From contig OX387184.1 in NCBI GenBank assembly GCA_947561395.2, positions 6,758,001-6,822,000 on the forward strand: a DNA stretch of 64,000 nucleotides, given 5' to 3'. Made by a program: the position numbers and the translations under genes. This DNA is from Buxus sempervirens. Lineage: Eukaryota > Streptophyta > Magnoliopsida > Buxales > Buxaceae. A model generated the notes under the pieces. The model saw nothing but the letters and a program-made list of their open reading frames with translations. It was not told where the DNA came from and ran no database searches. Positions 53,310-63,600 of this stretch are shown piece after piece; the stretch's first letter is position 1, and the number at the start of each line of letters is the position of its first letter.

Positions 53310-54608
53310 TCCCTCAACCCAGTCAGACCCTGGTTATCAAATGAGTCAATTTAGGAGGATATAGACTAATTTAGGAAGTACTTTTTGTCCAACTTTAGTG
53401 GTTTATGGAACTTATGTAATTACATGATATTGGGGGATCCTGTCAAACGGACATGATAATCGCCTAAGGAAAGTGGTTTTTAACAGGGACCAATGTGACC
53501 CGCCCACTTACCTGGGGATCCACCCAAATATTGTATTACATACTGTTCTGTATTCTCACTATAAAAGCGACATTAAGGAACCCTTAATCAGCCTACTATC
53601 CGAGAATCACCCGATTAGACACAGCACTTGGCTCCATTGCACATACAAGCACTTCACTACACCGTGAATGAATTTTTTAACTGCATAGGGTGACATGCAC
53701 GAGGGAGTCTGCATGGATAATCTGAACTGAATGCTGTCTACAACAGGTGAATGCTCTTCTTAACCAAAACCTAGATCTCTCTAGCAGCCACCCTTCTTCA
53801 ATCGAGAAACTTACTTTTGGGATGGTATTAGCCCTACGCTCCCGTGGCTTGCCGGGGAAAGCAGGGTAAACCCATCTCCCCAGGTCTCTGGATTCTTCAA
53901 GCGCCATTGGTTTCTTGCCATGGTACGCGAAGGGTCTAGTACTTGGCTCAGACCCTTGAAGGCAGGCGCCTTGGGCTGGGTATCCTTCCCCACCTATTAC
54001 TTCTGATAAACCCTGATGTGAGCATGAACATGAACGAACAAATAAGGGTAAAATCAATCTGGGGCATTAACCCCCACCTTTGTCGGTCTTAACCCTAATT
54101 TAAGGAAATTAACCCGATTCGATCCGTGCATTCAAGTCAGTCTGGGTTCAGTCGAAAGCCGGCCAGATCAGACAGAAATGGGTCAGAACAGGGGCAGAAA
54201 AACCCTAGAGATAGGATTTCAGCCCACCTGCCAAATGGCAAATTTGTACCCTCCTTCTGGGTTCTCAACAACCCTAAAGGTGATTCTCTTTTCAGGTTTA
54301 TTTTTGTAAATTTCGCCCTCGAAGGCAAGTTGTAAATATTGTTTTTAGTCCGACACAAGGGGCAGATGAGAGAACAGATGAAAGAGCAGATGAAAGAACA
54401 GATGAAAGAAAAGGCCGGCTAAGACCTGAACATTTAAAGGACATAACCCTTAAAACCCATAACTTGAGTGTTTGGATTTGATTTTTGATTGCATAAACTG
54501 CTTAGGCCTTGATTTAATTTTTGCATATCTTGTTGCATGCCTTAGACTAATTTAGAGTTTTTGGTGGAAAACCCTAAATTGACTTGGAATTTCAATCGGA
54601 TAGTCGGC
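53310..54608 (+). other. Leader of element B before ORF1
   Basis: No supported gene. A short GA(G/A)CAGATGA repeat occurs at 54360-54410. I do not see the conserved leader block of A and E. Confidence 0.5.
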
Positions 54609-56042
54609 ATGGCATCTTCATCCTCGACTGAGAGAGTTCGCTTCCCTAGGATAGAGAAGTGTGCCTTTGATACCCCTTGGATCCGTTCTTGGACAAGGCA
54701 ATTGCAAGGAGATGAGCAAGTTCAATGGGAACAGAAATACCACATGGGACAAACTCTGTCCCTATTAAATGTGCCCATTAACTGGGATATGATTCAGACA
54801 GCCCTACCTTTCTGGGATCCCCAACTTTCACTCTTTAGGTTTGGAACTAATGAGTTGACACCCACAATTGAGGAATTTGAACTATTCCTCCGATTTCGTG
54901 ACCATGGAGAACCAGCTAGGCCAAGTCTCAAAGATAGTTACAAGAATGAAGCTTGTACTTTCTTTGGCCTACCCAGAGGAGAATTCCAGACTTTAGGAGG
55001 TGACCAAGCATTCACGCGGGTCTCTAAAACCTTCCTTGCTGAAAAGATAAGGGATAAGAAGCAGGAAAGACCCCGTGTTTGGTGGGACACCTTCACCCTC
55101 GTGGTTCTGTCACAACTCTTCTTTCCTACTGGGGGAGACACCATTAATTTGGCCCTCATGGAAATTGTGGACCAACTCCAAGTGAAATTCCGGATTGCAC
55201 CATTAATCCTTGCTCAGCTATATCATGCCTTGACCATGACCAAGAACGGAACTAGGAGGTTTCAAGGATGCGCTCCTCTCCTACATATCTGGCTTCAAGA
55301 TCACCTGATGGTTGCTGAACCTGTCAGCCCACGTTATGGGTACATCCGTGACAATGTCACCCTGATGGCCCGAAGAGAGATTAGACCAGACTTACCCTCC
55401 AGAGAGGACTGGTTTGACCACTTTCTCCAACTGAAAGGAGAAACGGACATAAGATGGGGAGGCACATTTGACCAAACATATACCCCCGTCATAGCTTTCA
55501 GGAAAAGACATTGCCTAGCCTTGATAGGCTTAACCCATGCCATGCCATACTATCCGGTTCGAATTTTGAGACAGTTTGGGAAGTCTCAGGGAATACCGAT
55601 CAAGGATGAGGCGGAAGGATTAACTGGCCCACTTACATGGGAATTGAAGAAAAAATTGGTGAAGGAATGGCAACACGTGCACATACTCCAAGAGGACATT
55701 TTCACTGCATCCGATGTTCGTAATTACGAACAATGGATTGCTCGAGAAACTGGCCTAGACAGCCCACCTCCTCTCCATATCGTCACCTCTGACGATATCC
55801 CAGTTCCGCCCCTTGACACATACAGGGATAGGGTGGCCGAACTGCGGGAATCTCATTCTCGGATCCACCGTGCATACGTGGATTCCGAGCGTAAAAACAA
55901 ACAGGCCAATGAGGCCCTTCAACAGCAGCTTGACACCATGCGCAGACGCGCAAATGAGGACCGGCGTCTGCGGAATAAACTTCTGCGTGCCTTGAAAAGG
56001 CGAGACGTGTCCTCTCATTTTGATGATGACCAACCTAGCTAG
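54609..56042 (+). CDS. ORF1 (DUF7745-like) of element B, sense, intronless
   Basis: 477 aa from the ATG at 54609 (MASSSSTERVRF); the frame opens at 54561 without an ATG. Conserved stretches shared with E's antisense gene include LFRFGTNELTPTIEEFE, KDSYKNEACTFFGLP, FLAEKI, QLFFPTGGD, QDHL and YPVRILRQFGKSQGI. The C-terminal 90 residues are a charged coiled coil (ESHSRIHRAYVDSERK onward). Ogre elements carry an ORF1 of unknown function here. If the leader intron is used, ORF1 lies inside it and can be read only from unspliced RNA. No damage seen. Confidence 0.85.
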   Translation: MASSSSTERVRFPRIEKCAFDTPWIRSWTRQLQGDEQVQWEQKYHMGQTLSLLNVPINWDMIQTALPFWDPQLSLFRFGTNELTPTIEEFELFLRFRDHGEPARPSLKDSYKNEACTFFGLPRGEFQTLGGDQAFTRVSKTFLAEKIRDKKQERPRVWWDTFTLVVLSQLFFPTGGDTINLALMEIVDQLQVKFRIAPLILAQLYHALTMTKNGTRRFQGCAPLLHIWLQDHLMVAEPVSPRYGYIRDNVTLMARREIRPDLPSREDWFDHFLQLKGETDIRWGGTFDQTYTPVIAFRKRHCLALIGLTHAMPYYPVRILRQFGKSQGIPIKDEAEGLTGPLTWELKKKLVKEWQHVHILQEDIFTASDVRNYEQWIARETGLDSPPPLHIVTSDDIPVPPLDTYRDRVAELRESHSRIHRAYVDSERKNKQANEALQQQLDTMRRRANEDRRLRNKLLRALKRRDVSSHFDDDQPS

Positions 56043-56664
56043 ACTCTGGGTTTGTTTGTTTTGTTCATGTAATTGCTTGTTCTGAATTTTGGCATTGTAC
56101 TTCTTTTTCCATTTTGTGCTAGATTTAATAAAGTCAATTAAGACATCCCCCAATTCCTTTTTCAATTTGGACCCAATCCATCAACTTCAAAACTTTCAGG
56201 CGATCTGAATAAAGAACTCGCCAAATCCTTTAACCCAAGGGTTCTGAATAAAGAACACCCAATGCTTACCAACTTCCCCATATTCAGAAACTATCAATTT
56301 CAAATTCGAGTCTTAAATCTTTAAGGGTTCTGAATAAAGAACACCCAATTCAAAATTTTTAGGCGATCTAAGTAAAGAACTCGCCAAATCGTTTAAACTT
56401 TTAAAAGCAAAGGGTTCCAAAAAAGAACACCCCATTTTCTCTACCAACTTTAAAACTTTCAGGCAATCTGAGTAAAGAACTTGCCAAAGGAATTTTTAAA
56501 CCCATAGGGGTTCTGAGTAAAAAACACCTCCATCCTTATCAACTCTCAAACTCTCAAGTGTCAAACTTAAGTCTTAAAACCCCAAGGGTTCTGAATAAAG
56601 AACACCCTATCCCTTGAGCTCAGATCACACCCGTCTGATTTAAAAGATCACACGGTCAGCCTAT
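56043..56664 (+). repeat. Degenerate repeats GAATAAAGAACACCC / AATAAAGAACTCGCC after ORF1
   Basis: After a short AT-rich stretch (56043-56190), two related units alternate to about 56615: GGGTTCTGAATAAAGAACACCC and AGGCGATCTGAATAAAGAACTCGCCA. Each has self-complementary ends (GGGTTCT...AGAACACCC and GGCGA...TCGCC). About ten units; spacing irregular. Confidence 0.7.
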
Positions 56665-57120
56665 GGGGCACTGAAGCCACTGGTGTTTAAACCAGAAAAT
56701 TGGCGGAGGATCGTCCTGGCATAGCATACCCCGTTGTGTGGCACCAAGGTCAAGCAACTAAGCTAACGACAAAGGTACGCTCGGGTATCCCTAGCCGAAC
56801 TCTTGGGGCACTGAAGCCACTGGTGTTTAAACCAGAAAATTGGCGGAGGATCGTCCTGGCATAGCATACCCCGTTGTGTGGCACCAAGGTCAAGCAACTA
56901 AGCTAACGACAAAGGTACGCTCGGGTATCCCTAGCCGAACTCTTAGGGCACTGAAGCCACTGGTGATTAAACCAGAAAATTTGGTGGAGGATCGTCCTGG
57001 CATAGCCTTCCCCGTTGAGAGGCGTCAAAGTCAATGGTGATTAAACCAACGACTAGCTAAGACACGCCCGGGAACTACTAGCCGAAGTCAGGTGCTAAGA
57101 CCATCAGAAATTAAACTAAA
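56665..57120 (+). repeat. Tandem repeat, 140-bp units, element B
   Basis: Units begin GGGGCACTGAAGCCACTGG at 56665, 56805 and (AGGGCACTG) 56945, exactly 140 bp apart. The first two are almost identical, the third diverges, and a partial fourth (GGTGCTAAGACCATCAG) follows. Confidence 0.85.
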
Positions 57121-57219
57121 AATTGGTTAAGGTACACCTGGATGTTGCTGTTTAGCTCATCCCCTGCGGAGACTTAACATAGTCCAACCTTGTGATACTG
57201 AGCTCAAACCAACCTCTTA

Positions 57220-57545
57220 AACCGGGTTCTCTTTCCCAACCATTTGGTTAAAACAAATCAGCTCCGGGTTCTCTTTCCCAGCCGTTTGGCTAAAATAGAC
57301 CAGTCTAAACCGGGTTCTCTCTCCCAACCAGTTGGTTAAAACAGATCAGTTTAGGGTTCCCTTTCCCAGCCATTTGGCTAAAATAGACCAATCTAAACCG
57401 GGTTCTCTCTCCCAACCAATTGGTTAAAATAGATCAAGTTCTAGATTCCCAATCATTCTCAAAATAACTCAAATAAATCAATCCTTAAATTCATTTGGGT
57501 TCTCTTTCCCAACTATCTTAGGATAGTTAAAATAGATCTGTAATC
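57220..57545 (+). repeat. Hairpin repeats directly upstream of gag of B
   Basis: About six copies of GGTTCTCTTTCCCA followed by a small palindrome: AACCATTTGGTT (57238), AGCCGTTTGGCT (57280), AACCAGTTGGTT (57326), AGCCATTTGGCT (57368), AACCAATTGGTT (57415) and a longer AACTATC/GATAGTT stem (57511). The arms change together (AACC/GGTT and AGCC/GGCT). Confidence 0.75.
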
Positions 57546-57604
57546 ATTTAAATTGATAATGTGACTGCATAAACCATATAAAAATTGCACTAATTAATTG
57601 TTGT

Positions 57605-57615
57605 TTCAAGCAGGT
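57605..57615 (+). promoter_or_regulatory. Probable 3' splice site before gag of B
   Basis: TTGTTGTTTCAAGCAG|GTACC, the same CAG|GTAC form and place as in A and E. No ATG between it and the gag ATG. Confidence 0.45.
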
Positions 57616-57669
57616 ACCAAAATTGCTTTCCGAAGCCCGTACCTCTTAAGATCCAGGAAGAGACTTGAA

Positions 57670-60600
57670 ATGGAACAATCAAGGGAACAGACCTCGCCAG
57701 GGCAGGACCAGGCAGAGTCCAGCCAGGCACAGACAGTGACTGATCTGCAACAGAGGATTGATAGCATGGGTACCATCATTCAGGAGCTAATGACAGAATT
57801 AAGAGAACTCAGAATGGCTCCCCCTGCTGCACCAGTGACTCTGCAACAACCGGTTGCTCCACCACAGGCGGATGCTCCACCACCATACCCTGCGTACCCA
57901 GCTCCGTTGGTACCACCTCCACCTCCGCAAGCCGTCCCTCTTCCACAGATTATTGCACCTGCCCAACTGGGGCAAGAAGAGGAAGATTGGTATAGAACAC
58001 AGCAGGCCCAGTTTGATGAAAAGATGGCAGCCACTAAGTCAGAAGTAGATGCTTTGCGTGAAGAGCTGAAAAGCCTACGACCCAGTGCGGTCCCCATGGA
58101 GGCTACTTTAGACAGTCTCTGCTTCTTCTCTGATGTCCAACTTCCACCAAAATTCAAGTGCCCTGACTTGCATCAGTTTGATGGCACCGGGTGCCCATTA
58201 AACCACCTCAGGTCATACTCTGGAGATATGTGTCAATATGCCAAAGATGAAAAAATAATGATACAGTTCTTTCAGAGATCGCTGACAGGAGCAGCATATA
58301 CTTGGTTTTTGAGTCTGGACAAAACCAAGATTAAGACCTGGAATGATTTGGCCGCAGCATTCATTCAGCAGTACCGTTTGAACAGTCAAATTATGCAAAC
58401 TAGGGCAGAACTGCAGAGGCTGACAAAGAAGAATCAGGAATCTGTACGGGAATATGCCAAACGTTGGAAAGAATTGGCCACACTAGTTCAACCCCCACTA
58501 CTGGAACAGGAGATGACCTCCTTGTTCTCATCATCACTTGGACAGCCATTCTTTTCCTTGCTACTAGGGCAAAGTACTTCCAATTTCAATGACTTGATTC
58601 TGACAGCAGACAGGATTGAAGATGCTGTAAGAGCTGGAAAGATAGATGGTAGTGGTCAAGGCCCTACACAGAGAAGGGTTGCGACAGGACAGAGTAACAG
58701 AAATCAGGGGCAAGAGCCCAGAAGGCAGGAGACCCAGGCTGTTAATTATGTACAGCCAACGCAGCCTTACCACATTTCTCAGAGGCCTGAAGGCCAGGGG
58801 CAACCCATGAGAAGAACTAGAGAAGAGGCGGAGGCAAGGATGAAGAGGGTGTTTACCCCGTTGCCTTACGCACCAGCAGAATTATTGGCCACCCTGCTGA
58901 AGAAGGGGTACTTACAGATCAAGCCTCCAAATCCTCGAATGGTAAATTCACGAAGCTATAATACAGCAGAAAGGTGTGAATACCATTCTGGAGCTCCCGG
59001 GCATTCCACTAATCGATGCTGGGACTTGAGGCATGATATACAGGATCTGATAGACAGTAAGAAGATCTCTGTAGAACCCCCAGCACCAGCAGCACCTACT
59101 CCACCTACTGGCACAACTACCAATCCTCTCCCAGACCACTCTAAGGCTTCTGGCAGCGGAACAGTACATCAGATCATTAATGATCAAGGCAATGAACTAC
59201 AGGTTGACCCGTCCTTATTGATCGGACGACCGGGGCAAGTTGTTAGGATTCATCTCCATGAAGGGGCAATCTATCAACAGATACATGTCATCAATGAAGA
59301 GGAGGAGGAAGAAACCTTCATGGGATTCCCTCTGGTGCACTTCAACTTTCCTGAACCAGAACCTTTCTATCCTCCACCCGTCCCAAACTCACCCCCATTG
59401 AACATTTTTGACATGATGAACTCGTTCAATGAACCTGTGGACTTCCTACTGGAACCACCCACCCTCAACTTACACCACCTTCACCTTGACCCAACCTACT
59501 CCGCTGTGCCTCCACCTTACCAATTCCTACCTATGTACCATGATTCCACCATCACTTCCACTGAAAGAGAAATCGATCGGATCACCCGTTCCGGTCGATA
59601 TATCAACCCTAACCCTCCACCTGCACCAGAGGGAGAAACTAGTGAAGAAAGAACAAGGAAAGAAAAAGGGAAGGATGTGGCTGCTGAATTGCCACAGACC
59701 CACAAGAAAAAAGGAAAGGCCCCAGAAGAAGAGATTGAAAGACTCCACTATAGTGCCTTCACTCCGGAGTATGATCTAGTGCAGCAGTTGAATAAGACAC
59801 CAGCCCAGATATCCATTATGCGTCTCTTATTGGATTCAGACAAACATAAGGACGTGCTTATGAGAATACTGGGTGATACTCATGTGCCTGACGACATCAG
59901 TCCTGAGCAGCTGGAGACAGTAATGTCTATAATTGCTACGCCAGAAGCAATCTCCTTTTCCTCAGCAGACTTGCCCCCTGAAGGATACAATCATACAGAA
60001 CCTCTGTTTATCACAGTAAGGTGCTTCGACTTGATGGTAAGACGGGTCATGATCGATAACGGGTCAGCTCTGAACATCTGCCCAGTCACGACCTTCCACA
60101 GTCTGCAGCTGAACGCTGAGTTGATCAAACCCAGCTCCAACAATGTCCGCGGGTTTGACAATGCCAAGAAGGATTCCCTTGGGGAAGTTACTCTGGAAAT
60201 TACAATTGCTGAAAGGGCCTTCTTCATCACCTTTGAATTGATGGATATCAATGCCTCCTTTAATTTGCTGATTGGAAGACCTTGGTTACACCAAGCAGGG
60301 GCAGTCCCGTCCACCTTACATCGAATGATCCGATTTATTTCGGGAAATCAATTGATTACGGTGCATGCAGAAAATCACAGAGAATTTGAGCAAGGAGGGG
60401 TACCTGTGATTGATTATGAACTGCCTACTTCCCTGAACTTCCAAGCCATTGAAATGGTGCAGATAAACAGCATTCCTACTCCTCTGCAATCAGACTTGTC
60501 CCGCAGAAGGAAAAGGAAGAGTATGTTCGGTGCTGCTGAATGTGCCGACTGGGGCCTCCGAGTAGGAGAAGGTTTAGGCAAATACAAGCAAGGCATCAAG

Positions 60601-63600
60601 TCTGCAATCCAGCCATGTGACAAATCTGTGGGCTTTGGACTGGGGTTTGTTCCTGAACCTGAAGACTATGCCAGGCTGTTTGGTAGGAAAGCTGAACGAA
60701 AGAGGGCACGAGCAGAAGGAAGAGACCCACACTGGCCCATCTGTGTACAGGGCCAGTTATATCATCACTTTGCTAATATGGAGAGAGAAGCTGCACAAGC
60801 CATTCAGAACATAGTCCCCCAGGGATGGGGCGCTGAGTTCAATGATCCAGTTGAGCAAGCGGAAGCTAATTATCTGCAAAGGTTATGGGATGAACCTCCC
60901 TTGCCCCAGGAGACAGTTACAGAAGAGAACTCAGAAGCTCTCAGTGGGATGATGGAAGAACTGTCTGCTTTGTTCTCTTGGCAATCAGTTGACACTGAAA
61001 AACCAGCTATCCCAGAAGAAGCATTCGCCTACCCACCAGATAATATCGAGGCGCCGCCAACTGAGGATGAAGAAGAAGAACCGGCTCAGTACATCTACAT
61101 GATGGAAAGCCAGAATAGTTCAGGAGAACCCACTCCAAGGCAAAGGTCTCCCCCACCTCCTATCTGCATTATACACCCAAGTACACGGGATGGTCTGGGT
61201 CAGATGTTCCAGAATATGCCCCAAGTACTGGGACTGCCCACTGAGCTGGCTTACCATGAAACTTATGGTAACTGGGCCCCTGACGAACATTCGTCCAGCA
61301 GGAAGGACGAATCATCTGGAAAATCTGTAACCAAGGCATTGCCTAAGGTGGAGCCACCCAACCAAGTCACTATTTTGGTTCCAGGGACTGTCATCCGCCG
61401 CGGGGTATGGATCAGTATATCCTCAAAGGATTCGAGTCAGAATCAACCAAAGAAGGGCACAGTTGATGACCCCATCTGCATCTCCTCTGACAGCAGCATC
61501 AGCATGATACAGACTGGAAAGGTGAATGCGGTGACCGCTGTAACCAAAAACAAGCACGCATTGCAGAACTGGAGTTCGACGCCACTTGCCACTCGCAAAG
61601 CCGAACTACCACAGGGAGTTTCTTCCACTTTTGAAATTCCCCCTGTAGATATTGCTGCACTTTTTAATAAATGCGTGAAGTCTTTTGATTATTTTTCTGC
61701 TTCTGTGAATAATTCTGCAAGTAAGCAAACCCAAAATCACAACCTTAGTATCAATCTCGACGCACACCCGAAAAATTCGGAGCACGAGATAGATAATCAG
61801 GCTGCCAAAATCAAACAAAAACAAAAAGGTCAAAAAGAACAAAAAGAAATCCATAGTGTCGAGCAAGAATCAGATAACAACACTTACTCATCACAACCCG
61901 ATGATTCAGAAATTATCCCCAGTGATTCTTGTGAACTTGAGGATAATAATGAATCATGGGAGACCCCACCTGAAATCCAATTTGCCTTGGACAGACATGA
62001 AAAAGGTCTCCAGGCTAATATTGAGGAAACTGAACCTATCAACATAGGTGACACAGCACAACCAAGGATTCTCCAAGTTGGTAAAAAGCTGACATTATTA
62101 CAGAAAACACAGATAACTGATTTTCTAAAAACCTACACTGATGTGTTTGCATGGTCATATGAGGATATGCCTGGATTAGACACGGGTTTAGTTGTGCACC
62201 GGTTACCTATAAAGTCTGAGGTCACACCAGTGAAGCAAAAACTCAGACGCATGAAACCAGAATGGGCCCTGAAGATCAAAGAAGAGGTCGCCAAGCAGTT
62301 AAAAGCTGGGTTCTTGAAAGTTACAGATTACCCAGAATGGTTAGCGAACATTGTGCCAGTCCCCAAGAAAGATGGAAGGGTCAGGATGTGTGTTGACTAC
62401 AGGGATCTGAACAAGGCGAGCCCGAAAGATGACTTCCCGCTGCCACACATTGATATACTGGTTGATAATACTGCAACTCATTCCATGTTCTCCTTTATGG
62501 ATGGATTCTCTGGGTACAACCAGATAAAAATGGCACCTGAAGACATGGAGAAGACTTCCTTTATTACACACTGGGGCACATACTGCTACAAGGTGATGCC
62601 ATTCGGATTGAAGAATGCAGGCGCCACATACCAGCGAGCAATGACTTTGCTATTCCACGATCTGATGCACAAAGAAATGGAAGTATACGTGGATGACATG
62701 ATTGCAAAATCAAAAGAAGAGGAAAATCATTTGGTGAACCTTGGAAAGGTGTTTGACAGGCTCAGGGAATGCAAGCTCAGATTGAACCCGAATAAGTGTG
62801 TATTCGGTGTTACTTCGGGGAAGCTACTCGGATTCATTGTTGGAAAACAAGGAATTGAGGTTGACCCTGTCAAAGTAAAGGCAATTCTGGAAATGCCTCC
62901 CCCATCCACAGAAAAAGAAGTAAGAGGTTTCCTTGGTAGATTACAGTACATCAGTCGGTTCATAGCACAGATGACTCCTGTGTGCGAACCAATATTCAAA
63001 TTGCTAAAGAAGGATAACCCAGTGATCTGGAACGAAGATTGCCAAGAAGCGTTTGACAAAATCAAGGCCTATCTAGTGAGCCCGCCAACTTTGGTTCCCC
63101 CTGTACCCGGACGACCTTTAATCATGTACTTATCAGTTACGGAAACAGCTGCTGGATGTGTCCTAGGGCAGCACGATGATACAGGAAAAAAGGAGCAAGC
63201 AATTTATTATCTGAGCAAGAAATTTACCAATTATGAAATAAGATACACATTGCTTGAGAAGACCTGTAGCGCATTGGTATGGGCAGCTCAAAAACTCCGG
63301 CATTATCTTCTCAGTCATACTGTCCTTTTGATCTCAGATACAGATCCCCTGAAGTACATTTTTGAAAAGCCAATCTCCACTGGAAGGATAGCCAAGTGGC
63401 AGGTTATCTTATCTCAGTATGACATTGTCTACACCACGAGAAAGGCAATAAAGGGACAGGCAGTAGCAGATCACTTGGCAGAACACCCCGTGCCCGACTA
63501 TCAACCACTTCTCACCGGGTTGCCAGATGAAGAAATTATGTGTGCCGAGTCAGCAGAAGAGGAAACTGGATGGCAGATGTTCTTTGATGGAGCCGTTAAC

